This document shows, in pieces, positions 10,506 through 18,940 of a DNA stretch of 53,877 nt; positions within the stretch are counted from its first letter, which is position 1, and every line of letters begins with the position of its first letter. The translations under genes were made by a program, and so were the position numbers. The notes under the pieces were generated by a model. It saw only the letters and a list, made by a program, of their open reading frames with translations. It made no database searches and had not been told where the DNA came from. This stretch comes from Bacillota bacterium. GTDB taxonomy: Bacteria; Bacillota; Clostridia; Acetivibrionales; DSM-1351. Location: contig JAEXFI010000051.1 of NCBI GenBank assembly GCA_023400235.1, positions 1 to 53,877 of the forward strand. Reading direction: 5' to 3'.

Positions 10506-13500
10506 CTATTCCAGGTTGTAGTCCAGGTAAGCCTTTCCAGTTGCTTTTGACCTGAATACCACCGTAGATATTTCACCCGACCAGGTGCTTCCGGCGGGGA
10601 TACTCTCATTTAACGTAAACTCTATTCTTCCCGGGGTTATGGTCACAGTGAGGTTTGTGCCTGTGATTCGTCCCGAAACGGTTTCCTTCACAGCGGTAAT
10701 ATCGCACAAGTCCTGTATTTCAAGCTCATCCGGGTTATATTCCACTACAAATTTTAAACCTGAGAAGTCCTTTACATTTGCTGCCAGCAGTGCAAAGTCA
10801 AAGCTCTGCCCTTTGGTACACGAAATAACATAGGACGGACTTGAGGTGCTCTTAGTTATGGAGTCACTCCAGGCTGTCACCCCTGTGAGGTTTCTTCCTC
10901 TTATCCTGTAGGTGTGTGAGGTTCCGGGAGACAGGTTTTCGTCTATATATACTGCTGCTGCGCCTGCGTCCACAATTTTTCCGTCCGCCTCCACGTCATA
11001 GCTGGTGCCCTCTTCCCTGTCCCAGCGGAGCTCAATCTGAGTATTGGTGGTGGCGGCATTTATGTTTTTGGGTGCATCCGGCGGATTTGGCAGGGTTGAA
11101 AGGGACAGTATCGCACACCATTGCCCCTTCCCGTTTTTATCAACGGTTCTCACCCGGTAGGTGTGAAAGGTGGAGGGTTTAAGCCCCAGGTGGTTATATG
11201 CGGTTTCCTTTCCGTTGTCATATACGGTTCCGTCAACCTCTATTTCATATTGAGCGTCAGTTTCCACTGCCTGCCAGGCTATCTGTATGGTCTTGTTTGT
11301 AACTACCGCAACTATGTCCGAGAGCACGGCGGTATCCTGGGCTGAAGGGCTGTCGTCCTCAGGGGGCAGGGTGGACAGCTCTATGGCTTTGCTCCAGGGA
11401 CTGCTGCCGCCGATATTTATTGCCCGGAGCTTATATACATGCTTTGAACCGGGTGTAAGATTTTTTTCAGTATAGGTATTTCCTTTAACAGCTTCAACTG
11501 TCTTACCGTCAAGCTGCACCTCATAGCTATCCGCCCATTCCACATTGTACCAGGTGAGGGTTATGGCATCCTTTTCCGCTGTGGCTATTATATTTTCAGG
11601 TGCAGCCGGCAGGTCAGGCCAGGTGGTTACAGTCAGAGGCTCGCTCCACTCTCCGCTGCCGCCCCTGTTCCAGGCCCTTAGCCTGTACGTATGCGTGCTG
11701 TTTGCCTCAAGCGGCCTGTGGAGGTATTCCGTAACGTCCTCAAGCCTGATTCTGGTTCCGTCAGCCTCTATTTCATACCCCTCGGCTCCCGCAGTCTTAT
11801 TCCAGGTGAGGGTTATATCTGTTCTTGCGGGGGTTCCTGCCAAGCCCTCAGGTATTTCCGGCGGCTCAGGCAGTGTTCTTGCCTCTGTGATATTACTCCA
11901 TTCACTGCTTCCCCCTGCATTTACAGCCCTTATCCTGTATGTATGCACCGTATCGGGCTGCAAAGCCTCCTGGGTGTACTCTGTGACTGCTCCAACTGCT
12001 ATTATTTTACCGTCTGCCTCTATTTCATAGCCCTCTGCCTTGTCTGCCGCAGCCCAGGCTATTGTAACGGCAGTCCGGTCGGTGACGGTCTCTGTTATCT
12101 CCGGTGTTTCAGGAGGATTTGGAAAAGTTGTACAGCTTGCATAGGCGCTCCACTCACTGCTGCCTCCCGCATTTATAGTCCTTACCCTGTATAGGTGGGT
12201 GGTTTCAGCCTCAAGATTCTCGTGGAGATAATAGGCTTCTTTTCCCGTACTTATCAGCCTTCCGTCTGCTTCCAGCTCATAGCCTGTAGCTCCTGGGGTT
12301 TCCTCCCAGGACAGCTTGATAAAATTTATCCCCTTTTCCAAACTGATAGTCCCAGGTGCCCGGGCTGTGGTTGTTACGGCCTGTGGGGCAGATAGCTCCG
12401 TTTCAAGGCCCTCACTGTTCCTGGCTTTTGCCTTGAAGCTGTACCCGGTGTTTGGCTCCAGCCCCCTTACAACTATCTTTTTGTCCGCTGCCGTCAGCCA
12501 AACCGGAGATGAAGTAAGCTCCCCGTGCTCATTTACATAGCGGGAGCCCTCCATAAGCTGGTATTTTACAGTTTCCGGATTCCTGTCAACAAAAAGCAGC
12601 TCTGTGGAGTCCTTGTTTACGCTGCCTGTATTTATTAAAGGGGTTTGGGCTTTGGTTCTCACCTTCTGCTCCTTAGACGCCACATGGCCTGCCTGGTCTT
12701 TTACCTCAAGCTTGCAGGAATACTCAGTATCCGGGGATAAGGCTTCTATTTTATATGACGAGCTGCTTATCCAGCCTGAGACAAGGCTCCCTGCGCTATA
12801 TCTGTATTGCAGGGCTTCTGCAGCAGTGGCGCTGTCGGTGGCGCTGCCGGAAATGGTTATGTCGGAGTCATTTGCAGTAAAGCTCACGTTCCCAAGCACC
12901 GGCGGGGTTTTATCCACCAGGATGCCCACTGTCTTTGTTACCGGGTCGGACATACCGTCACTCACCTCAAAGGTTACGGTATGGGTTCCGTCAGACAACC
13001 CCTCTGTGTCTATGGCACTAAAATTCACTGTTTGGGGAGTCGCTGTGTTGGATATCTGCTTTGACTCCTTCTCAACCGAGTCTATGTAGTATTTGCAGGT
13101 CAAGGTGTCTCCGAACTTGTCCGATACAGTCATGTAAGGAATAATACCTGTAGCCTCATTGCTTAACGTCTGATTTTGGATTGGGTAGTATGACAATAGC
13201 TCCGGAATTTCGTTTGTACCCTTTTTAACATACCAATACCCATCCGAAGCTTTTCCGTTCTCAGGATATGTCCCCTCCACCGCTATTATATTGGCGTCGA
13301 CAAGACTTCCTTTTCTTTCACTTCTTGTCCTTGAATATTCATGCATATCCCACATCATCATGTTATTGTAGTTGCCTGTATAAATCACCTTTATTCTGTA
13401 GGCATGCAGCGGAGAGTTATATTGGTCGTAATACTCTGTAACATTGTATTTCTTAGGTGAGTTGTTTACATACTGGTTTCCATCCCAGACTGCCCATCCC

Positions 13501-13748
13501 GTATAAACTGTAAACTCCCAATTGTTATTCAATGACGTAATCACCCAATGCTTGTATGTATAAACCTCCTCGCTCCAAGGTGAATATTCAACCGTATATT
13601 TATCGTAATAGCATTTATTTGACTGAGCACTTACGTTTTCTCCATATTGAATGCTATTTAAAACAGATTTCTCATTAAAGGAAATATATATATTGGACAT
13701 TAGTGCCAATACAAGAAAAAAAGTAATGGCTTTATAGATTTTTCTCAT
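10506..13748 (-). CDS. Secreted fibronectin type III array protein with cohesin-like C-terminal domain
   Basis: 1080 aa. The ATG at 13748 follows GGGAGG at about 9 bases. Residues about 8-25 are a signal peptide or anchor. An N-terminal region of about 170 residues rich in Tyr, Trp and Asn is not recognised. It is followed by an Ig/cadherin-like stretch (DGTHTVTFEVSDG), two divergent and at least six clear fibronectin type III domains, with homogeneous core motifs such as YEIEADG and HTYRIRAVNAGGSSEWS. The last 110 residues look like a beta-sandwich with a cohesin-style signature (VVEYNPDELEIQDL) and have a counterpart at the C-terminus of the 1304-aa protein. No sortase or S-layer anchor is visible. 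It ends in TAG, after which the frame stays open for 26 more codons. A role as surface scaffold next to the RHS protein is inferred. Confidence 0.9.
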   Translation of the reverse strand: MRKIYKAITFFLVLALMSNIYISFNEKSVLNSIQYGENVSAQSNKCYYDKYTVEYSPWSEEVYTYKHWVITSLNNNWEFTVYTGWAVWDGNQYVNNSPKKYNVTEYYDQYNSPLHAYRIKVIYTGNYNNMMMWDMHEYSRTRSERKGSLVDANIIAVEGTYPENGKASDGYWYVKKGTNEIPELLSYYPIQNQTLSNEATGIIPYMTVSDKFGDTLTCKYYIDSVEKESKQISNTATPQTVNFSAIDTEGLSDGTHTVTFEVSDGMSDPVTKTVGILVDKTPPVLGNVSFTANDSDITISGSATDSATAAEALQYRYSAGSLVSGWISSSSYKIEALSPDTEYSCKLEVKDQAGHVASKEQKVRTKAQTPLINTGSVNKDSTELLFVDRNPETVKYQLMEGSRYVNEHGELTSSPVWLTAADKKIVVRGLEPNTGYSFKAKARNSEGLETELSAPQAVTTTARAPGTISLEKGINFIKLSWEETPGATGYELEADGRLISTGKEAYYLHENLEAETTHLYRVRTINAGGSSEWSAYASCTTFPNPPETPEITETVTDRTAVTIAWAAADKAEGYEIEADGKIIAVGAVTEYTQEALQPDTVHTYRIRAVNAGGSSEWSNITEARTLPEPPEIPEGLAGTPARTDITLTWNKTAGAEGYEIEADGTRIRLEDVTEYLHRPLEANSTHTYRLRAWNRGGSGEWSEPLTVTTWPDLPAAPENIIATAEKDAITLTWYNVEWADSYEVQLDGKTVEAVKGNTYTEKNLTPGSKHVYKLRAINIGGSSPWSKAIELSTLPPEDDSPSAQDTAVLSDIVAVVTNKTIQIAWQAVETDAQYEIEVDGTVYDNGKETAYNHLGLKPSTFHTYRVRTVDKNGKGQWCAILSLSTLPNPPDAPKNINAATTNTQIELRWDREEGTSYDVEADGKIVDAGAAAVYIDENLSPGTSHTYRIRGRNLTGVTAWSDSITKSTSSPSYVISCTKGQSFDFALLAANVKDFSGLKFVVEYNPDELEIQDLCDITAVKETVSGRITGTNLTVTITPGRIEFTLNESIPAGSTWSGEISTVVFRSKATGKAYLDYNLE

Positions 13749-13798
13749 TACAGGCTGCCTCCCTTTTAGAAAATTTAAAATAATATTTTGAATCTCCC

Positions 13799-16700
13799 CT
13801 ACTCAACCGTATATGACAACCTGCTCTCTCCATTGGTTTTTGAAATAAACTTGATTATGGCAACAACCGATTTATCAGCCTTCTCAATACTGTATACTAT
13901 CCGTCCCTCTGCCGCTTCCCTTATGGTTATGTTGGTTCCGGCTATAACGCCTGTTTCCAGCTCAAGCTTGGGTGTGGCCGCATACAGGTCGACTATCTCC
14001 ACATCCTCGGGAACATAGCTGACTGTGATCTCATAGCTGTCCACACCTGCCTTTTTTGGCACAGCAATCACAAAATTGAAGCAGTTATCCTTCTCAACAT
14101 CGATAACCAATTCATTGAGAGTATTTACTTCCAGCAGCTCACTCCAATCCCCGGGAACACCGTCCTCGTTTTTCGCTCTGATGCGGTACTCATGCCTTGT
14201 ATTGGGCTCCAGCTCCTTATGTATAAACTCTAAGGTCTCTATGTCCCCAACAATTTCCCCGTCAACTTCCACCTCATAGGCTGTGGCTCCCTCGGGCTGT
14301 TCCCAGCTCAGGGAAATCCGGTTTATTTCGGGCAGGGCCTTTATGTTTTCAGGAACACCAGGTCCCGTCAGCACTGACACCTCACTGCTCCAGGCACTCT
14401 CTCCGTTCTTGTTCCCGGCCCTTACAGAATACTTATGTACAGTATTGGGAAGTAATTTTTTATGTGTGTAAACCGTATCGGCACCATTAGCTATTACCTT
14501 GCCATCTGCCATTATGTCATAGGACTCTGCTCCGTCTACTTCCTCCCAGGTTATTGATATCTCAGTGCTTTTTGCAAAAGCCTCAAGGTTTCCTGGCACT
14601 CCCACCGTTGTAAACGCAGAAGTCATGTCGCTCCATTCACCTGAAGATTGGCTGCTAACCGCTCTCACCCTGTAAGTATGCATGGAATTTGGCTCCAGGC
14701 TGTCATGGGTGTAGGAGGTACCCCCTATATTTTCCACAAGCTTTCCGTCAGCCATTACATCATATGTAGCCGCTCCGGCCACACTGCTCCAACTGAGAAT
14801 AATAGTATCGCTTTTTGTTATGGCCGTAAGATTTGACGGCTTCCCCAGCCGGGTGGTCTGGGTAACAAGAGTGCTCCAGTCCCCCCTGCCGTTTTCGTTC
14901 CTGGCCCTGACACGGTATACATGGGACAGTCCGGGATTCAGCCCCGACTGGACATATTCCGTGTTCAAACCTATGTCTGCCGTTGTGCCGTCTATTTCTA
15001 TTTCGTAGCCGGCTGCGCCCAACACCATATCCCAGGTAAGTCTTATCTCATTCCCCTGGGAGATTGCCTTCAGATTTTCCGGAGCCGGAAGCAGGGTAGT
15101 GCCTTTTACATAGCTGCTCCACGCTCCCGCCACACTGCCGGCACGGGCTCTGACCCTGTAATTGTGCTCCGTATTGGGAATCAAAGCCCTATGGGTAAAG
15201 CCGGTGCTTCCACCATTGTCTATAAGCCTGCCGTCCGCCTCAACGTCGTAGCCTGTGACTCCTGAAACACTATCCCATTTCAAGGTAATCTCATTGCTTT
15301 CAGCTGTTGTTATGAGAAGGTTACCAGGTACCTCCGGCAGGGTAAAGACCTTGGCTAACTGGCTCCAGCCGGTGACTCCGTCACTGTTTCCTGCTCTTAC
15401 CCTGTAGGTGTGTTCTGTATAAGGCTCCAGATATATATGCTCGAAAAAGCTTTCTTCAACTTTTGTTATCTCAATACCGTCAATTTCTATTTCATAATAA
15501 GCCGCCCCGGGCTGTTTTTCCCAGAAAACAGTTATAGAATGCGCTTTTGGCTCCGCATTTACATTGAAGGCGGCACCTGGCAACGTACTGGCGGCTATTA
15601 CAGGGCTCCAGGCACCTGCACCGTCGGGATTCTTTGCCCTTATTCTGAATATACGCTGGGAGTTGGGCTCCAGCCCGGTCAGGGTATAGTGTGTACTGCT
15701 GCCGTTATCCTCAATATTTCCGTACACCTCCACCTCATAGCCTGAGGCTCCCGTCACACTGCTCCATTCCAGGGTTATGGAATTACTGGTTTGAGTGGTC
15801 CTTATACCTTGCGGAACCTGTGGCAGCGTCCAGATTTGCATTAGCCGGGTCCATTCTCCGGAAGCATCCCTGCCCACGGCTCTGAGCCTTATGGTGTGAA
15901 GTGTTCCCGCTTCCAGCTGTTCCAAGGTATAAGTAGTTTTAGAGCCATTGGCAAGCTGAACTCCGTCAACCTCCAAATCGTAGCTTACAGCTCCTTCCAC
16001 CGGTTCCCAGGAAACAGCCAGACTGTTTTCCGAGACCTCCCTTACTACGCCCGAGGGCATATCCAGCACGGTTATCCCTGTGAGGTATTCGCTCCAAGGC
16101 CCGTACATAAGCTGGTTTTTAGCCCTGAGCCTGTATTTATGAATTGTCCCCGGCAATAAGTCCGTATGAATATATGACGTACCTGTTATAGTTATTATTT
16201 TTTCTCCGTCTGTCTCAAGTTCATATTCTGCCGCCGACGGAACCTTCTCCCAGGATAGAGCTATTTCCCTTGAAGCCGCCGTTATTTTAAAGTTTGATAT
16301 TGGTGCGATGGGCTCCTGCCCCCATACCAGCCTGCCGTTTATATACCCGGTCACCTTGCTCCAGTCGGTATATCCGGCAGTATTTCCGTTAAAGGAATAG
16401 TCATCCCTTTGACTGTAGTTGGACCAATCCTCTTTTGCAATCCTGCACTGCACCTCAACACTCATTCCCGGCTGCAGCACTCCCGCCCCGCTCTTAAAGC
16501 CAAGCTCCAGACAGTAGTCCGCTCCGTCCACTCCGGAGGGCATTTTTATAAAGGTACCTGTAATATTGCTGGTGCCGGCACTTGACCAGTCACACCAAAA
16601 ATTTTGCTTTTTCTCCCCGTTTACGGTGTAATAGTACCGAAGCTTGATGGTTTCCAGGTTAACAGGCACATTTCCTGTGTTTACAACGTTGTACCAGGGA

Positions 16701-17713
16701 AAGATGGTATTGCTGCTGCCTGACTTATTGGCGTTATTAAGCTGAAGCTTAAGGGCTTCTCTGATATTCTCTCCGGCTTTTGCCATAACAGCAGGGCTTC
16801 TGCCGGAAAAATTGGCAGTATAGTCATAAGCGGCAACCTCATAGGAATAGGTTATACCCGGCTGGATGCCCGTATCCTTAAAGCCTGTTCCTTCAACCCT
16901 TGCAGTTTCCATACCGTCTCTATAGACAACATATCCGGAAACTCCCTGGTCATCAACAGACGGTGACCAGAGAAGTGATATTTCATTTTCAGAGATGCTG
17001 CAGCTTGAAAGGTTCTCCGGCACTGACGGCGGTGCGGTATCGGCAGGTCCCTCCGTGCCCGGCTCCAGTCCCCAGACCAGCTCTCCCTCCAGGTAGGCGG
17101 TTGTCCTGTTCCAGTCTGAATATTCTGTCGCCGTATTGTTAAAGGAATAGTCATCCGACTGCTCATAATTTGACCAGTCAACCTTGGCAATTCTGCATTT
17201 AATTTCAATATTGGCGCCCGGCTCCAGACTGCCAGCCCCGCCTTTCAAGGAGATTTCCAGATAGGTGTCGGCATCCTTCTTCTTTTCAGGCATTGTGACA
17301 AAGGCCCCTTCAACATTGGCACTGCCTATGTTGGACCAATCACACCAGAAGTTTTGCTGTATGTTTCCGCTTGCGGTGTAATAATATCTGATTCTCAGTG
17401 TGTTTAAGGCGACAGGAGCATCCCCCGTATTGTAAATTTTGTAACAGGGATAAATAGTATTGCTGGATGAAGCTTTATTGGAATTATACATCTGAATTTT
17501 AAGTGAAGCAGCAGCTGAAGCTGAGGAGAATTCACCGGCAGCACTTACAAGGAGATTTCTCCTGCTCACGGTGCTATTTGTCTGACTTGCAGTTTTTATG
17601 TCCTTGATTTTATTGACTGCTGCCGCATCAGCAGTACCTACCTCTGAAAATATAAGCTCAATCAGCATGAGCAAACATAGCAGGAATGTAAAAACCCTTT
17701 TTGCAGTTCCCAT
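13799..17713 (-). CDS. Secreted CBM3-FN3-CBM3-FN3(9) cellulose-binding surface protein
   Basis: 1304 aa. The ATG at 17713 has GGAGG 5 bases upstream. Domains: signal peptide at about 1-30; CBM3 at about 71-216 (NFWCDWSNIGSANV, DDYSFNNTATEYSDW); one fibronectin III domain at about 226-314; second CBM3 at about 321-468 (NFWCDWSSAGTSNI, DDYSFNGNTAGYTDW); nine further fibronectin III domains at about 470-1195; then a C-terminal domain of about 100 residues resembling that of the 1080-aa neighbour (TVSYVPEDVEIVDL). CBM3 modules bind crystalline cellulose or act as structural modules in cellulosomal proteins. No catalytic domain or dockerin is visible, so the protein looks like an adhesin or scaffold. 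It is the first gene of the RHS operon. It may tether the apparatus to cellulose or to neighbouring cells; that is inference. Confidence 0.93.
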   Translation of the reverse strand: MGTAKRVFTFLLCLLMLIELIFSEVGTADAAAVNKIKDIKTASQTNSTVSRRNLLVSAAGEFSSASAAASLKIQMYNSNKASSSNTIYPCYKIYNTGDAPVALNTLRIRYYYTASGNIQQNFWCDWSNIGSANVEGAFVTMPEKKKDADTYLEISLKGGAGSLEPGANIEIKCRIAKVDWSNYEQSDDYSFNNTATEYSDWNRTTAYLEGELVWGLEPGTEGPADTAPPSVPENLSSCSISENEISLLWSPSVDDQGVSGYVVYRDGMETARVEGTGFKDTGIQPGITYSYEVAAYDYTANFSGRSPAVMAKAGENIREALKLQLNNANKSGSSNTIFPWYNVVNTGNVPVNLETIKLRYYYTVNGEKKQNFWCDWSSAGTSNITGTFIKMPSGVDGADYCLELGFKSGAGVLQPGMSVEVQCRIAKEDWSNYSQRDDYSFNGNTAGYTDWSKVTGYINGRLVWGQEPIAPISNFKITAASREIALSWEKVPSAAEYELETDGEKIITITGTSYIHTDLLPGTIHKYRLRAKNQLMYGPWSEYLTGITVLDMPSGVVREVSENSLAVSWEPVEGAVSYDLEVDGVQLANGSKTTYTLEQLEAGTLHTIRLRAVGRDASGEWTRLMQIWTLPQVPQGIRTTQTSNSITLEWSSVTGASGYEVEVYGNIEDNGSSTHYTLTGLEPNSQRIFRIRAKNPDGAGAWSPVIAASTLPGAAFNVNAEPKAHSITVFWEKQPGAAYYEIEIDGIEITKVEESFFEHIYLEPYTEHTYRVRAGNSDGVTGWSQLAKVFTLPEVPGNLLITTAESNEITLKWDSVSGVTGYDVEADGRLIDNGGSTGFTHRALIPNTEHNYRVRARAGSVAGAWSSYVKGTTLLPAPENLKAISQGNEIRLTWDMVLGAAGYEIEIDGTTADIGLNTEYVQSGLNPGLSHVYRVRARNENGRGDWSTLVTQTTRLGKPSNLTAITKSDTIILSWSSVAGAATYDVMADGKLVENIGGTSYTHDSLEPNSMHTYRVRAVSSQSSGEWSDMTSAFTTVGVPGNLEAFAKSTEISITWEEVDGAESYDIMADGKVIANGADTVYTHKKLLPNTVHKYSVRAGNKNGESAWSSEVSVLTGPGVPENIKALPEINRISLSWEQPEGATAYEVEVDGEIVGDIETLEFIHKELEPNTRHEYRIRAKNEDGVPGDWSELLEVNTLNELVIDVEKDNCFNFVIAVPKKAGVDSYEITVSYVPEDVEIVDLYAATPKLELETGVIAGTNITIREAAEGRIVYSIEKADKSVVAIIKFISKTNGESRLSYTVE

Positions 17714-17780
17714 AAATACCTCCGAATGAATATTTTGTATATCAATGAAGATTTTGCTACAAATAGTTATAAGTAGTAAT

Positions 17781-17810
17781 ATTTTATCATTTAATGGATA
17801 TTTATGTCAA
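17781..17810 (-). promoter_or_regulatory. Sigma-A-type promoter of the CBM3/FN3-RHS operon
   Basis: Read on the minus strand: TTGACA (17810-17805), an 18-base spacer, then TAAAAT (17786-17781). The start codon at 17713 is about 65 bases downstream, after a GGAGG site. Confidence 0.7.
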
Positions 17811-17840
17811 TAAATTGAAATTTAAATTATCTTTACCTTA

Positions 17841-17868
17841 TTTAGGCGTTATCTAGGCTAATTTAGGC
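17841..17868. promoter_or_regulatory. Three helically phased heptamers upstream of the promoter
   Basis: TTTAGGC, TCTAGGC and TTTAGGC begin at 17841, 17852 and 17862, so the steps are 11 and 10 bp, about one helical turn. They lie roughly 30-60 bp upstream of the -35 box of the operon promoter. This is the geometry of an activator or response-regulator array. The regulator is unknown. Confidence 0.5.
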
Positions 17869-17900
17869 TCACCGCTTTTGTGAACTTCCATTTCAGGCAA

Positions 17901-17936
17901 CAAAAAACAGCTTATATGAGCAAGCATATAAGCTGT
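17901..17936 (-). terminator. Rho-independent terminator of cheW
   Basis: A perfect 12-bp stem (17907-17918 with 17925-17936) with a 6-base loop is followed on the minus strand by a T run. It lies just after the cheW stop codon and insulates cheW from the operon below. Confidence 0.85.
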
Positions 17937-17971
17937 AGCATGCGGTACTGTTATATTAATATATATTTTCC

Positions 17972-18436
17972 TCAATCCTTGACTGTAATAACGTCGGTTA
18001 CCTGCTCCACCTCGTCCTGACGGAGAATTTCATTTAAATCTATTATGGAGAACAATTTATCCTCCTTCTTACCTACTCCGGTAATATATTTCTTATTGTT
18101 GACCTTGATTATGGCATCAGACCTGTCAATGGACGCTTCGTTTAAATTAATTATTTCAAGGACATTGTTTACCATAAATCCAAACAGCTGTCCGTCTTTT
18201 TCAGAAATAATGATTTTTGTTTTCTTGGTTATTTCAGAGTCGCCCATGTTGAATTTCTTATTCAAATCCACTACGGGAACCACCCTTCCTCTCAGGTCAT
18301 AAAGTCCCTTTATGTAATCAGGCATTTCTGGAATATGAGATACCTCGCCGTATTTTTCGATTTTAAATACCATAGATGCTTCAACACTGCACAATTCGTT
18401 ATTTAAGGTAAATACAACAACCTGTATGTCAGCCAT
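17972..18436 (-). CDS. cheW: CheW-like chemotaxis coupling protein
   Basis: 154 aa from the ATG at 18436, which is preceded by GGAGGTG at 6 bases; an upstream in-frame ATG at 18493 lacks a comparable site and would add 19 residues foreign to the family. CheW folds as two small beta-barrels and couples receptors to the CheA kinase at the inner membrane. Family landmarks are visible: YIKGLYDLRGRVVPVVDL, the KIIISEKDGQLFGFMVNNV strand pair, and a C-terminal LFSIIDLNEIL. It is a single-domain form with no CheA or receptor gene nearby, so it may be a stand-alone CheV/CheW-type adaptor. It is transcribed divergently from the DUF896 gene and ends in its own terminator. Confidence 0.9.
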   Translation of the reverse strand: MADIQVVVFTLNNELCSVEASMVFKIEKYGEVSHIPEMPDYIKGLYDLRGRVVPVVDLNKKFNMGDSEITKKTKIIISEKDGQLFGFMVNNVLEIINLNEASIDRSDAIIKVNNKKYITGVGKKEDKLFSIIDLNEILRQDEVEQVTDVITVKD

Positions 18437-18640
18437 TCCCTCCACCTCCCAAATATATGTATCTTTATTTTTTAATAATATCACACAATACACGCTTTTT
18501 AAAGGACATAATTTTTGATATAATACAAGCGGTGCTATTCAGGAAGCATAACTTGTATATTTTATGTAAAATATAGTTAGCACCGTATATTCATATTACC
18601 TGATATAATTTTAATATCATATAAAGACAGGATGGTTGTT

Positions 18641-18844
18641 ATGGAAAACAGCAGAATTGAAAGATTGAATGAACTGGCCAAAAAAGCAAAAACCTCTTCT
18701 CTTTCCGAAGCTGAGCTGGCTGAAAGGGATTTGTTGAGAAAAGAATATATAGCCTCCTTCAGGGCTAATCTCAAGGCTACACTGGACAACACTGTTATTG
18801 TTGACAAAAACGGAAACAGAAGAAGTCTGAGAAAGGATAACTAA
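18641..18844 (+). CDS. DUF896 (YnzC-like) small protein
   Basis: 67 aa. The ATG at 18641 is preferred over the one at 18632 because the AGGATGG site overlaps the latter. The sequence IERLNELAKKAKTSSLSEAE and LLRKEYIASFRANLKATLDN match the DUF896/YnzC family, a small helical-hairpin cytoplasmic protein of Firmicutes with no firm biochemical role; in Bacillus, ynzC belongs to an SOS-induced operon. No LexA box is evident upstream. The methyltransferase gene follows about 96 bp downstream on the same strand and could be co-transcribed. Confidence 0.85.
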   Translation: MENSRIERLNELAKKAKTSSLSEAELAERDLLRKEYIASFRANLKATLDNTVIVDKNGNRRSLRKDN

Positions 18845-18940
18845 GGTTGAAAGAAAAATTGAAACACATAAAATGTGGCACCGATTCCATGCGACAACTT
18901 TCATGGGGTTTTGTGCGAAATGGGAGGCATGGAAATAGAC

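Noticed and set aside
13749..13798. Read-through extension after the TAG of the 1304-aa gene, as seen for the 1080-aa gene
   Set aside because: A TAA follows after seven codons in frame, so there is no extension.
10585..17142. Plus-strand frames opposite the FN3 genes
   Set aside because: Antisense shadows of repetitive FN3 coding sequence, with no start signals.
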